DNA of 64,000 bases. Source: 79-D21 sp964521575. GTDB lineage: Bacteria; Synergistota; Synergistia; Synergistales; 79-D21. This document shows, one piece after another, positions 9,102 through 18,688 of the stretch; positions within the stretch are counted from its first letter, which is position 1; each line of letters opens with the position of its first letter. The stretch lies in NCBI GenBank assembly GCA_964521575.1, contig CAZFSR010000004.1, positions 111,668-175,667 on the forward strand, in the 5' to 3' direction. The position numbers and the translations under genes were made by a program. The notes beneath the pieces were generated by a model, which worked only from the letters and a program-made list of their open reading frames with translations, was not told the origin of the DNA and made no database searches.

Positions 9102-9686
9102 ATGAACAAGCTCAATATCGGCACCAACCCGTTCCTTTTGCCCATGCCAATGGTCATTGTCGGCACGTGCATTGGGGAAAGGCCCAACTTCATGGCGGTA
9201 GGTTGGGCTAGCCGCGTCAACGTAAAACCCGCGATCATGAGCGTCGCCATCGGCCGGCACGCGACGGCGGACGGGATTCTCGAGTCAGGCGAGTACAGCA
9301 TCAACATCCCCTCCGTCGACTTGATCCGGCACACAGACCTCGTGGGGATGGTCAGCGGGGTGGAATTCGACAAGTCAGGACTTTTCGATGTCTTTTACGG
9401 CTCCCTTGAGAAGGCCCCGTTGATCCGGCAATGCCCGGTCAACATCGAGTGCAAGGTGATCCAGGCCGTCGAGCTTCCTATGGACCGGCTTTTCATCGGG
9501 GAGGTGAAGGGGGTCTGGTCGGAAGAACGCTACCTGACCTCAGGCAGTCCCGACATCGAGAAGGTTCGCCCCTTCTGCCTGACGATGCCCGACAACCGCT
9601 ACTGGTGCGTGGGAACCGTAGTCGGCAAGGCTTGGCAAGATGGACTAGAGCTGAAGGGAAGGCTGCCCAGGATCGAAGGGAAGTGA
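9102..9686 (+). CDS. Flavin reductase-like / flavoredoxin family protein
   Basis: The 194-residue product matches the flavin reductase-like domain, which binds FMN. Typical elements are NPFLLPMPMVIVGTC at the start, the MAVGWASRVNVKPAIMSVAIG strand pair and the ESGEYSINIPS segment. Flavoredoxins pass electrons from ferredoxin or NAD(P)H to other acceptors in anaerobes; the partner here is unknown. An AAAGGAGG ribosome site precedes the ATG at good spacing. The gene stands alone on the plus strand, divergent from the papain-like peptidase. Confidence 0.85.
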   Translation: MNKLNIGTNPFLLPMPMVIVGTCIGERPNFMAVGWASRVNVKPAIMSVAIGRHATADGILESGEYSINIPSVDLIRHTDLVGMVSGVEFDKSGLFDVFYGSLEKAPLIRQCPVNIECKVIQAVELPMDRLFIGEVKGVWSEERYLTSGSPDIEKVRPFCLTMPDNRYWCVGTVVGKAWQDGLELKGRLPRIEGK

Positions 9687-9890
9687 CCGGCTAGAATCGT
9701 TTGCTTCGAAGCAAGCCGTTGCGGTTCCTCTCCAGGGCGTTCGAAGTGTTTTCGGACGATGTTGCCGATCTGTGAAGGCGGCAAGGCCTGCTTTAAAGGC
9801 CATGACCCTGGCTTTTCTCCCGTCCGGGAAAGGGCGGATGTATTCGCTTGAAGCGTTGCCCGTTCCTCGTCAAGAAATGGAGGCGAACCG

Positions 9891-11426
9891 ATGTCTTTCC
9901 AAAGCATTCTATTTTCTTCTCCACCGGAGCTCCAAACAATCGGCGAAAACGGCATCCCCGAATTTTTCACCGATTTAAACCTCGACAAGCTGGTCGGTGC
10001 CGTCGCGGCTCGAACTGAGGGCTATGACCTGTCCTCTTTTTTCTACTGGTCATTGAACGATATCAATGAGATCCGCTATCGGCACGGAGTGTTCCGCGAC
10101 CTCCAGGATCCTGCCCTTTTCGAAAATTGCCTGGCCTTCGCTGCCAAGCTCAAAGAAGCCCGCACCCTGCTCCGGGTGGCCGCAAAATGCTACTACCCGC
10201 TGCAAAGGCAGGCCCTGTTCCTCGAGGTTGTTGAAAGGTACTGTTCCGCGCTGAAATCCTATTCAGCCGCCCTTGACGGCCTGACGTTGCACTCTCCCGG
10301 CTTCAGCTCCCTTCGGGATTACCTGGCCGGTCTTGTCCAGTCGGAGAAATTTACAACTCTCTTCCGTGAAGCCGCAAGTATCGAGTCGGAGCTCTCCGCA
10401 ATCCGCTATGAGGTTTTCATCGACGGAGTGCGGCTGGTCATCCGCCATCTTCAAAACGAGCAGGACTACAGCCGGGACGTCCTGGCGACCTTCCAGAGAT
10501 TTTCACAAGGGGCCGTTAAAGATTACCGGATTTCCTTTAGCGAATCCCTGGAAATGAACCATCTCGAAGCCGAGATCCTGGACCAGGTTGCCCGCCTCAA
10601 CAGCAGCCCCTTCTCCCGGATGAAGCGTTTCTACGAAGAGAACCAGGGCTTCTGGGATCCGGTCGTCGACCGGTATGACCGGGAAATCCATTTCTACCTC
10701 GCATACGTGGGGATCATGCACGACTTGGGACAAATCGGCCTTGCGTTCTGCTACCCCGAGGTTTCCGCTACCTGTAAGGAAGAATCCTCCCGGGACATGT
10801 TTGATTTGCCGCTTGCGCTCCAATTCCTCGAAGGGAAAAAGGCTATCGTATGCAACGACTATTTTTTGAAGACACCCGAGCGCCTTTTTATCATCACTGG
10901 ACCCAACCAGGGGGGGAAGACGACTTTTGCCCGGGCCTTCGGCCAGTTGCACTACCTCGCGAAGCTCGGGCTTCCGGTTCCGGGGTCCGAGGCGACGCTT
11001 TTCCTACCGGACCAGATATTCACCCATTTCGAGAGGGAAGAGCGCTTCGAAGACCTAAACGGGAAATTGCAGGACGACCTCATCCGCATGCGGCGTATCC
11101 TGGACCTGGCAACTCCTGAAAGCCTAGTGATCCTGAACGAGATTTTCAGCTCCACCACAACCCGGGATGCCGTCATGCTATGCAGGAACATCATGGCTAA
11201 AGTTTCTGAACTCGACATGCTGGGCGTTTGGGTCACCTTCATCGAGGAACTGGCATCTTTCAGCGAGAAGACGGTCAGCATGAAAAGCTCGATCGCGAGC
11301 GATAACCCCCTCCAGAGAACCTTCAAGATCACGAGGGAACCGGCCGGCGGCCCGGCCTACGCGTTGCTACTGGCCCGGAAACATCGACTCACCTATAGCC
11401 AGATAAAGGAGCGGCTCTCGAGATGA
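9891..11426 (+). CDS. MutS-like ATPase lacking mismatch-recognition domains (first of pair)
   Basis: The 511-residue product ends in a MutS domain V ATPase: Walker A GPNQGGKTTF near residue 336, a following FEDLNGKLQDDLIRMRRIL signature region, and Walker B SLVILNEIF. The front half is helical and resembles the lever/core part of MutS. The mismatch-binding domain and the connector of true MutS (about 850 residues) are absent, as is the Smr endonuclease of MutS2. It should therefore not act in classical mismatch repair. The stop overlaps the start of the next MutS-like gene by ATGA, suggesting coupled translation and a heteromer. TGGAGG lies seven bases before the ATG. Confidence 0.85.
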   Translation: MSFQSILFSSPPELQTIGENGIPEFFTDLNLDKLVGAVAARTEGYDLSSFFYWSLNDINEIRYRHGVFRDLQDPALFENCLAFAAKLKEARTLLRVAAKCYYPLQRQALFLEVVERYCSALKSYSAALDGLTLHSPGFSSLRDYLAGLVQSEKFTTLFREAASIESELSAIRYEVFIDGVRLVIRHLQNEQDYSRDVLATFQRFSQGAVKDYRISFSESLEMNHLEAEILDQVARLNSSPFSRMKRFYEENQGFWDPVVDRYDREIHFYLAYVGIMHDLGQIGLAFCYPEVSATCKEESSRDMFDLPLALQFLEGKKAIVCNDYFLKTPERLFIITGPNQGGKTTFARAFGQLHYLAKLGLPVPGSEATLFLPDQIFTHFEREERFEDLNGKLQDDLIRMRRILDLATPESLVILNEIFSSTTTRDAVMLCRNIMAKVSELDMLGVWVTFIEELASFSEKTVSMKSSIASDNPLQRTFKITREPAGGPAYALLLARKHRLTYSQIKERLSR

Positions 11427-12922
11427 AAGTCTTCCTGATGCACCGGGACAAGGATTTCGATCCCAAACAACCCCTGCCCTGGAACGAGGGCGATCTTGTC
11501 CAGGACCTCGGAATGAATCCGCTCCTGGACGCCATGGGAGGGAAGGATCCTTTCCTGGCGAATGTTTCGAAATCCGCCCTTCTTTCCAGTCTTTCCAACG
11601 ATCCGGAGACGATCCGGTTCCGGCAGGAGACCTTGAAGGACTGTCTGAGAAACAGGGAAGCGGTCCGTGCCATGTATGATCTCTCCCTCGAGACGATAGA
11701 AAAAGAGAAGAAAACCGCCTGGTGGGGTGTCAGTAAACATCCGAGCTCGGTTTTATGGAGGGGAACCGAGGCGACCCGGATATTCCTGGATGCCCTGAAA
11801 AAACTCCGTTTACTGGCGGAGGAGCATGAGCCGGATTTTCAGTCAGAGGGACTCCGGCGTTTCTTTGAAATGCTGAAATCGGAACTGGACGATCGCTTTT
11901 TCTCTGCTGCCGAATCCCACTTGGAGAATCTGCAGTTCAAGGAGGGATTGCGTATCTCGGCACGGCTTTCTAGGGCTAACAAAGCTGCAGACTATACCCT
12001 GCAGAAACCCCGTCGCGAAAGAAAAGACTGGTGGGGCTGGCTACTCGGGAACCAGGAACCTCAATATACGATCCGCATTCACGAAAGGGACGAAAGCGGA
12101 CTAAAAGCCCTGGAGGAACTCAAGGATCGCGGCATCAACCTCGTGGCTAACGCACTCGCGCAGTCTGCGGACCATATCCTCAGTTTCTTCGTCCAACTGC
12201 GCGTTGAGCTGGGTTTTTACCTTGCGGCGCTGAACCTTCATGATCGCGCAAGAGAGATCGGACTCCCCATCACTTTCCCTGCGGTGCACGCCCCGGCGGA
12301 GCACCGCCGATCCTTCCAGGGACTCCGCGATATTGGGCTGGCGTTACGGTTGGAAACAACGGTTGTCGGGAACGATTCAAGCGCTGACTCCAAGGACCTC
12401 GTGTTTATCACCGGGGCTAACCAGGGAGGGAAGTCGACCTTCCTCCGCAGCGTTGGCCTTTCACAACTGTTGATGCAGAGCGGGCTATGGGTTCCCGCGG
12501 AGCAGTTTGCGGCCAGCACGTGCGATGGGCTGTTTACTCATTACAAGCGTGAAGAGGACCCAACCCAGGTGAGCGGAAAACTTGACGAGGAACTGAGCCG
12601 GATAAGCTCCATCATCGACCGCCTTACACCGTCGCCCTTGATCCTCTTCAACGAATCTTTCGCGTCCACAAATGAGCGAGAGGGGTCCGAGATCGCCTCG
12701 CAGATCACGAGCGCCCTTCTTGAAAGCGGAGCCCGGATTTTCTACGTGACCCATTTGCACGAGTTTCCAAACGAGTTTTTCGAAAAGAAAAGGGAGAACG
12801 TCCTTTTCTTGCGGGCAGAAAGGCTGAGCGACGGGACAAGAACCTTCAGGCTGAACGAGGGTGAACCCCTGAAGACAAGTTTTGCCAAGGACCTCTACGA
12901 GAAGACGTTTGGAGAGCGATGA
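11423..12922 (+). CDS. MutS-like ATPase (second of pair)
   Basis: The 499-residue product has the same architecture as its upstream neighbour: a helical N-terminal half and a MutS-type ATPase with Walker A GANQGGKSTF near residue 330, FTHYKREEDPTQVSGKLDEEL and Walker B LILFNESFAS. The two are related but clearly diverged, as expected for obligate partners of a heterodimer. MutS family ATPases dimerise with composite active sites, so an ATGA-coupled pair fits such a complex. The function of these short MutS relatives is not established. A transcription terminator lies at 13142-13169. Confidence 0.85.
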   Translation: MKVFLMHRDKDFDPKQPLPWNEGDLVQDLGMNPLLDAMGGKDPFLANVSKSALLSSLSNDPETIRFRQETLKDCLRNREAVRAMYDLSLETIEKEKKTAWWGVSKHPSSVLWRGTEATRIFLDALKKLRLLAEEHEPDFQSEGLRRFFEMLKSELDDRFFSAAESHLENLQFKEGLRISARLSRANKAADYTLQKPRRERKDWWGWLLGNQEPQYTIRIHERDESGLKALEELKDRGINLVANALAQSADHILSFFVQLRVELGFYLAALNLHDRAREIGLPITFPAVHAPAEHRRSFQGLRDIGLALRLETTVVGNDSSADSKDLVFITGANQGGKSTFLRSVGLSQLLMQSGLWVPAEQFAASTCDGLFTHYKREEDPTQVSGKLDEELSRISSIIDRLTPSPLILFNESFASTNEREGSEIASQITSALLESGARIFYVTHLHEFPNEFFEKKRENVLFLRAERLSDGTRTFRLNEGEPLKTSFAKDLYEKTFGER

Positions 12923-13269
12923 TCCAGTCCGGCGGTAATGGAGTCCGCCTGGGAACGAGAATTCCCGAAACGCCCGACAAGGACAACGACACCGACTTTT
13001 CCCGGGTTATGCGCACGATAGGGAAAAAGCCACTGACACAGAAGAACCGCGGCGGCGAGGCGCTTGGAAAGGATCGGCATGCTCGCCGGTTCGACCCTTT
13101 TTCTTTAAATGGACTCCCCGTTAAACTGCCGGACGACATCGAAAACCTCCCTAAACCCGGAGGTTTTTTCTGGCAAAGCGAATGGGGTTCACTCTGTTGT
13201 ATCATTAAAGTAAATTGACCTTCTTCAGAGAAAGACCCTATGAAAAGCTTTTTCCGGGGGGTGACATTC
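12923..13269. other. Gap with terminator and leader of the P-type ATPase gene
   Basis: This 347-base gap carries the terminator at 13142-13169. An open frame of 99 codons begins at 12919, overlapping the MutS-like stop, but it runs through the terminator hairpin and has no family-like features, so I do not call it. The final 100 bases should contain the promoter and leader of the P-type ATPase. I saw no MgtA-type leader peptide or M-box structure. Confidence 0.5.
13142..13169 (+). terminator. Rho-independent terminator after the MutS-like pair
   Basis: AAAACCTCC and GGAGGTTTTTT form a nine-pair stem with an eight-base loop, ending in a run of six Ts on the plus strand. It closes the MutS-like operon ahead of the P-type ATPase gene. 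Confidence 0.8.
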
Positions 13270-15780
13270 ATGAAAGCAACGCTTGAAGGGTACTGGAACA
13301 CGAATCCCGCTTCCCTTATGGCTTCTCTTGGATCGTCCCTCACCGGGCTTACCGTTCAGGAAGCAGAAAAACGCCTTCAATCCCAGGCAGAAAAGCCCAC
13401 TATAAAAATTCCTCGAGATTTGACCCTGCTGATTTCGCAGTTCAAATCTCCTATCGTCCTCCTCCTCATCGCTTCTTCCCTGCTCTCTGTAACGTTAAAG
13501 GATTTCACGGACGCAACGATCATCCTTGTCATCATCTTCACCAGCGGGATTCTCGGGTTCTGGCAGGAAAGAGGGGCAGAAAACGCCGTCAACTCGCTTC
13601 TCTCCCTTGTCGGGGTAACATGCAACGTCCTCAGGGATGCCAACGTCCTGGAAGTTCCGAGATTCCGCATTGTTCCCGGAGACATCGTCCTCCTTTCGGC
13701 TGGAGACATTATCCCGGCTGACGGGGTTATCCTCGATTCCAACCACCTCTTCGTGGACGAAGCCCCCCTAACCGGAGAAAGTTTCCCCACGAGCAAGGCG
13801 GCAGGAACCGTCCCCGTGGAAACGCCCCTTTCGGGGCGCACGAACGTCCTTTACATGGGAACACATGTCGTGAGCGGAACCGCCCGGATGTTGGCCATCA
13901 AAACCGGGAAAGAATCCGTCTTCGGCTCGATATCGTCCCGGTTGAAACTCCGACCGCCCGAGACCGAATTTGAAAGAGGGATCAGGCGGTTCGGGTACCT
14001 TCTCATGGAAGTCACCCTCCTCTTGGTCATCCTTATCTTCGCGGTGAACGTCTATCTTCACAGGCCGGTTCTCGAGGCTCTCCTGTTTTCTCTTGCCCTG
14101 GCCGTCGGTTTGACCCCGCAACTTCTGCCCGCGGTCATCTCCGTGAACCTCGCCCGAGGGGCCCGGACAATGGCCGAGAGGAAGGTCATCGTCAAACGTC
14201 TTTCCGCCATCGAGAACATCGGCAGCATGAATGTCCTTTGCTCGGACAAAACCGGCACCCTGACCGAAGGCGTTGTGCACGTTGACGCCTCACTGGATCC
14301 TGCGGGCAAGTCAGCCCCTGACGTCTTGCGCCTCGCTGCCATGAACTCCTGGTTTGAGTCGGGATTTTCCAACCCGGTGGATCTCGCTTTGAAAACAACT
14401 CAACCGGAAGGGTTCCCCCAGGTGGAGAAGCTGGGTGAAATCCCGTACGACTTCGCAAGGAAGAGACTGACCGTCCTCGTGAGGGAAAACGGGGCCTCTC
14501 TTCTCGTCACGAAGGGGGCCCTTAATGGCATCATCTCTGTCTGTTCAAGGGTAGCCACGCAAAACGGACCTGTCCCGATTGCCGATTTTCGGGAAACGAT
14601 CTTAGAGGTGTACCGAATATCAAGTTCCAAGGGGTATAGAGTGATCGGCGTGGCCTACGGTCAAAATCCCGCCCTGGAAACCCTGGGGCCGGAAAACGAG
14701 AAGGACCTGGTTTTTGCCGGGTTCATCCTCCTGAAGGATCCCGTTAAAGAAACGGCAGAAAGGGCGATTCGTGATCTTCGTGACCTGGGCGTCTCGCTGA
14801 AGGTCGTTACCGGCGACAATGCACTCGTCGCCTCAACCGTGGCTGGGGAAGTGGGGTTGGATGAAACTCGAATTCTTACCGGAGAAGACCTCCGCAATAT
14901 GACCGATGAGGCCCTAATTCATGCGGTCGGCAATGTCGATGTGTTTGCCGATGTCGAACCCAACCAGAAAGAACGCATCATCCTGGCCATGAAGAAAGCC
15001 GGCAATGTTGTCGGCTTTCTCGGAGACGGGATCAATGACGCGCCTGCCCTTCATTCCGCGGATGTGGGCATTTCCGTCGATACAGGGGTCGACGTTGCCA
15101 AGGAAGCAGCCGACCTCGTTCTCCTGCAGCAAGACCTCGAAGTATTGAGAGACGGGATCCGCGAAGGGAGGAAGACTTTTGCCAATACCATGAAGTACGT
15201 CTTCATGGCCACGAGCGCCAACTTCGGCAATATGTTCAGCATGGCATGGGCCTCCCTCTTTCTCCCTTTCCTGCCCCTTCTCCCGAAGCAAGTCCTTTTG
15301 ACGAACCTTCTCACCGACTTCCCCGAGATGGCGATTGCTTCAGACCGGGTCGACGAAAATTGGCTCCGAACCCCCCGTCGCTGGGATGTCGGGTTCATCA
15401 AGCACTTCATGACCGTCTTCGGATTGTTGAGTTCTGTCTTCGACTTCATGACTTTCGCCGTGTTGCTGGTCGTTTTCAGGGCCGGCACCGATACTTTCAG
15501 AACCGCCTGGTTCGTGGAATCCGTGGTTTCCGCAAGCTTGATCGTCCTGGTGATCCGCACCCGCAAACTCTTCTGGAAAGACAAACCCGGCTCTCTTCTA
15601 TTGATGGCCACGGGAATCATCGTCACGTTGACCGTCGGCCTTCCTTTTACACCCTTGAGATCCTTGCTCGGTTTTACAAGCCTCCCTATCGGGCCCATCC
15701 TTGCCATCATCTTGATCGTGGCCCTTTACTTTACGTGCGCGGAAACGACGAAGAGGATTTTCTACAAGCACGTTGCCTAG
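13270..15780 (+). CDS. mgtA: Magnesium-type P-type ATPase (P3B, MgtA/MgtB-like)
   Basis: The product of 836 residues is a full-length P-type ATPase. The phosphorylation site CSDKTGTLTEG lies near residue 325, the TGES loop is in DEAPLTGESFPTSK, and the hinge is GFLGDGINDAPALHSADVG. The C-terminal membrane region DFPEMAIASDRVDENWLRTPRRWD is characteristic of the MgtA/MgtB group, which imports magnesium at the inner membrane. Ten membrane helices are expected and visible in outline. I chose the ATG at 13270 after GGGGGG; an earlier in-frame ATG at 13240 lacks a ribosome site. It appears monocistronic. Specificity for magnesium is inferred from subfamily resemblance. Confidence 0.88.
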   Translation: MKATLEGYWNTNPASLMASLGSSLTGLTVQEAEKRLQSQAEKPTIKIPRDLTLLISQFKSPIVLLLIASSLLSVTLKDFTDATIILVIIFTSGILGFWQERGAENAVNSLLSLVGVTCNVLRDANVLEVPRFRIVPGDIVLLSAGDIIPADGVILDSNHLFVDEAPLTGESFPTSKAAGTVPVETPLSGRTNVLYMGTHVVSGTARMLAIKTGKESVFGSISSRLKLRPPETEFERGIRRFGYLLMEVTLLLVILIFAVNVYLHRPVLEALLFSLALAVGLTPQLLPAVISVNLARGARTMAERKVIVKRLSAIENIGSMNVLCSDKTGTLTEGVVHVDASLDPAGKSAPDVLRLAAMNSWFESGFSNPVDLALKTTQPEGFPQVEKLGEIPYDFARKRLTVLVRENGASLLVTKGALNGIISVCSRVATQNGPVPIADFRETILEVYRISSSKGYRVIGVAYGQNPALETLGPENEKDLVFAGFILLKDPVKETAERAIRDLRDLGVSLKVVTGDNALVASTVAGEVGLDETRILTGEDLRNMTDEALIHAVGNVDVFADVEPNQKERIILAMKKAGNVVGFLGDGINDAPALHSADVGISVDTGVDVAKEAADLVLLQQDLEVLRDGIREGRKTFANTMKYVFMATSANFGNMFSMAWASLFLPFLPLLPKQVLLTNLLTDFPEMAIASDRVDENWLRTPRRWDVGFIKHFMTVFGLLSSVFDFMTFAVLLVVFRAGTDTFRTAWFVESVVSASLIVLVIRTRKLFWKDKPGSLLLMATGIIVTLTVGLPFTPLRSLLGFTSLPIGPILAIILIVALYFTCAETTKRIFYKHVA

Positions 15781-15816
15781 CCCGCTGCAAAAACTTCCAC
15801 ATTCCCAACGCAATCA

Positions 15817-15990
15817 ACACACAAAAGAGGACCTCCCCTCCGGGAAGGTCCTCTTTATCTTCCAGTCCGAGGCCGGTCGTTTTGCTTTCCACTCCCATGC
15901 TTCCTTCGAGCGGTCGAAAGACGGTACCCGGTTCCGGTTTCGCTCAGCCCGCGTTGCACGCGGAGCATGAACCTTTCGACGAACCTGTCT
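15817..15990 (-). repeat. Dispersed two-hairpin repeat, copy 1 (diverged)
   Basis: This copy starts with the terminator hairpin (AAAAGAGGACCTCCCC with its partner arm), which in the minus direction ends in TTTTGTGTG. It continues through diverged remnants of the short gene found intact at 38726-38887, including the GACGAACCTG segment. It lies between the convergent P-type ATPase and S41 peptidase genes and can terminate the latter. Confidence 0.7.
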
Positions 15991-16005
15991 CCCGGCAATC
16001 CCGCT

Positions 16006-17517
16006 TCAATTTCTTGAATCTCCCTGAGCCTTTAGAAAATCGATCGCGTATTCCAACTCGACATCCCGGCCTGAAGCATACGCCAAAATATTCCGTACCG
16101 TTTTGGGAACCCGAATCTGAGGAGACACGCCTCCGGCACCGCCGCGACTGTCCAGCTGGATTTGTCCGTCCTTTCCCAATGAACGCCCGTAAGGGTACTT
16201 GATCGTGTAGCCCCCGGGCAGTAAAATCTCCCCTCCGGCAAGGCCAAAGGAACCGTTTGTCCCATGGAAACCAACAACACCAGAAGAGGTCCTTTTGGAA
16301 AAGAATGCGGCCGGGCCTTCACCGGAGCTTTTTGTCCCAGGGTTGACCAGAACGGCCACCGGTCCGGCGAAATAGGGCTCCTGCGGCGTGACGTAAAGAT
16401 CCCCCAGGTTGAGGAACGTCCCGTTTCGCTGGTCATACATGACCTGGCTTTCAAAGAACGTCTCGGAAGGAGTGAAAAAACCGCACAGGTCTGCCGCAAG
16501 CTGATCGAAGCCCCCGTAGTTGCCCCGAAGATCGACGATCACGCCCGGAACGCCTGCTGCAACGAATGTGCATAAAGCCTCACGGATTCGCTGATAGATC
16601 GTCTCAGGGTAAACGGAAAGGTCGTTCAAGTCCGCAAAGGCTCTCAAGCGGAGGTACCCATACCCCTCCGGCAATATCCGGAAATCCACCTTGTCCGAGA
16701 AATCCGGCCGAACCGCAAAGTTCAGCAGGGGATACGTCTTTCCCTGGTCCTCTTCCGCCACCAGGAAAACTCTTCGCGATTCCGTCGAACCGGGATTCCT
16801 GAAAATAACCTCGACTTTGGTGTTTACAGGAGCCCGGACCAGCAACCTGGCCTGTTCGAGCCGGTAATGCCCAGCGGTGGCAATCGAGCTTTCAACATTG
16901 GGCGACACTTCACCCGAAAGCGCCCTGTAGGGCACTTCCCCTATGTCGATCCTTCCAATGGCTTCATTTACGGGCAAGCCTCCCCAACTTTCGACCTCTG
17001 CACCGGGAAGAATTCCGGCACGGCTTGCCGGTCCGTTCGGCAAGACTGCCGCAACAACGGAACGATGCGCATCGGTTTCTGCAACGGCAAGGCCATAGCC
17101 ACCCCCAAGCCGTTCACGCCCGATGGACAATGGAATCGCAAGATCCGTAGCCGTTAGGCTCACGTGCCCGTCCCGGATCGAAAAAAGGAACCCGTGCAAG
17201 GCCCTGTAATAGGCTTTCTCATCATGATTCTCCTCCGCCTTCCGGATAAGGGGCAGGAAGCGTCCACAAAGCACGGACCAATCAACTTGTTTCCAGTCCG
17301 TAAAGGCATATTCCCGGGAAAGCTTTTCGCTTGCGGCCCTAAAAGCTTCTGCCCAACCCAGCTCGGCGAAATTGCCCTTCCCCGGGACGGTGAAACCTTC
17401 CCTTGGATCTTCAGCCCCCTCCGCTTTCGTCACCTCGCCGAGGCTGCCGAGGCTCATGAAGGAAAGGAAAACCACCGCCAGGACGGTCATCAGGATTCCA
17501 TCAAGTTTGATTTTCAT
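16006..17517 (-). CDS. Secreted S41-family (tail-specific) peptidase with PDZ-like region
   Basis: The 503-residue product has an N-terminal hydrophobic signal/anchor (residues 8-28). A PDZ-like segment follows near residues 160-215 (VVAAVLPNGPASRAGILPGAEVESWGG). The S41 protease core includes the strand GVIVDLRGNYGG and VLVNPGTKSSGEGPAAFF, where the serine of SSGEG is the likely nucleophile. S41 enzymes cleave exported proteins, often from the C-terminus. The usual catalytic lysine downstream cannot be assigned by eye. An open frame extends 75 codons upstream, but the ATG at 17517 follows GGAGG and directly begins the signal sequence. Confidence 0.82.
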   Translation of the reverse strand: MKIKLDGILMTVLAVVFLSFMSLGSLGEVTKAEGAEDPREGFTVPGKGNFAELGWAEAFRAASEKLSREYAFTDWKQVDWSVLCGRFLPLIRKAEENHDEKAYYRALHGFLFSIRDGHVSLTATDLAIPLSIGRERLGGGYGLAVAETDAHRSVVAAVLPNGPASRAGILPGAEVESWGGLPVNEAIGRIDIGEVPYRALSGEVSPNVESSIATAGHYRLEQARLLVRAPVNTKVEVIFRNPGSTESRRVFLVAEEDQGKTYPLLNFAVRPDFSDKVDFRILPEGYGYLRLRAFADLNDLSVYPETIYQRIREALCTFVAAGVPGVIVDLRGNYGGFDQLAADLCGFFTPSETFFESQVMYDQRNGTFLNLGDLYVTPQEPYFAGPVAVLVNPGTKSSGEGPAAFFSKRTSSGVVGFHGTNGSFGLAGGEILLPGGYTIKYPYGRSLGKDGQIQLDSRGGAGGVSPQIRVPKTVRNILAYASGRDVELEYAIDFLKAQGDSRN

Positions 17518-17735
17518 CTTGCTCCTCCATGAAATGCTCTTTGCCAATGAATACTCTCCCGGAGAAAGGAACCCTTTCAGGGAAGGGTTTTCTGCGGAAG
17601 GACGACAGGTTCGGTTTTTAATGGTACACCTGCAGTCGAATTCTAGAAACGTTGAAGGATGCCCCTTTCCCGTAGCGGAAGAAAACCAGGCACCTCCGTT
17701 CGGTTCGTCGGAAAACATCGGCTTTTGCCTTCTTT

Positions 17736-18014
17736 TTGCCATGGAAGTATAAATACAAAAGCCTTATCATCCACTTGGAAGAGGCGGGGATCATCCTGGG
17801 CTACCACGCGGAAATCGACGTCGACAAGCTTGGGAGAAGCCTTCATGTGATGATCAGCTTCAAGTTCGACAGCGACAGGAAATTTCCAGAGAAACCGAAC
17901 GATATGCTGATGCCTTTGCTCAATTCCGCAGAGGAAGTTGTTCGGTACGGGGAAATCTACGGTGACCTTGATTTTCTTATCGAGGGGGGACTTACTTGGG
18001 CCTCATGCGGGTGA
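17736..18014 (+). pseudogene. Truncated Lrp/AsnC-type regulator (effector domain only)
   Basis: The frame reads HLEEAGIILGYHAEIDVDKLG followed by a beta-alpha-beta segment, which matches the linker and RAM ligand-binding domain of Lrp/AsnC regulators. The N-terminal helix-turn-helix (about 50 residues) is missing. The frame has no proper start: it begins at a TTG without a ribosome site, within what looks like unrelated sequence. It overlaps the start of the radical SAM gene by 19 bases, so the original gene may have been coupled to it. I read it as a 5'-deleted remnant. A stand-alone RAM domain protein is the alternative. Confidence 0.5.
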
Positions 18015-18688
18015 AAAAGGTTTACACGGACTCTGGAAACAGGAGGGTCATGGAGATCAACGTCCTGCCTTCCAAGTTTTGCACCTTCAAATGCGTCTTC
18101 TGCCCCATCGGCCAAACCGGTGAACAGACCGAGCAGCCCTTTCGCTTCGAGGAGACCGACGCCTTCCTGCCTGGCTTGGCCGAGCGGATCGATGCGGAAA
18201 AACCCGATTTGCTTTTCATCAACTCCATGGGCGAATCGTTCGCCAACGACCAACTGGAAGAGATCATCGCTCTCGCAAAGCGCAAAAACGTACAGGTCAG
18301 CCTGTACACGAACGGGTACTTGCTCGGAAAACCCGAATTTGCCAGGATCGCCTTCCTGTGCGACGAAGTCTCAGGCGAGATCAAGGCCGCGAACGAAGCG
18401 TCCTTCCAGAAACTCCAAAGGCCCCTGGCGGGTTACAACCTCGAAGAATACATCCAGAACATGATCCGTTTCCGGGAAAACTACAATGGGCGATTTAACG
18501 TTTATGTGACCCTGATCAAAGGAGTCAATGACGACCCGGATTCTATCGATTGGATCAGGAAAACACTCCTGCTTCTGAATCCGGCAGCGGTTGTTTTGGA
18601 AACTTTCACCGACGAAAAATTTGGCAAGGCTTTTGGAGTCTCGGAAGAAAAGCTTGAGGAGATAAAACAGGCACTTATCGGGAAATAG
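17996..18688 (+). CDS. Radical SAM protein
   Basis: The 230-residue product contains LPSKFCTFKCVFCPIG, a CX3CX2C radical SAM cluster near residue 30. Later segments GESFAND and SLYTNGYLLG fit a shortened TIM-barrel with S-adenosylmethionine contacts. It has no additional domains, so it is a minimal radical SAM enzyme, similar in size to activases or uncharacterised small family members. The TTG at 17996 is the best start because GAGGGGGG lies six bases upstream; the ATG three codons later is too far from it. It overlaps the AsnC remnant. The substrate is unknown. Confidence 0.8.
   Translation: MGLMRVKKVYTDSGNRRVMEINVLPSKFCTFKCVFCPIGQTGEQTEQPFRFEETDAFLPGLAERIDAEKPDLLFINSMGESFANDQLEEIIALAKRKNVQVSLYTNGYLLGKPEFARIAFLCDEVSGEIKAANEASFQKLQRPLAGYNLEEYIQNMIRFRENYNGRFNVYVTLIKGVNDDPDSIDWIRKTLLLLNPAAVVLETFTDEKFGKAFGVSEEKLEEIKQALIGK

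Noticed and set aside
12919..13218. A 99-codon frame overlapping the second MutS-like stop
   Set aside because: Runs through a strong terminator hairpin and shows no protein-like features.
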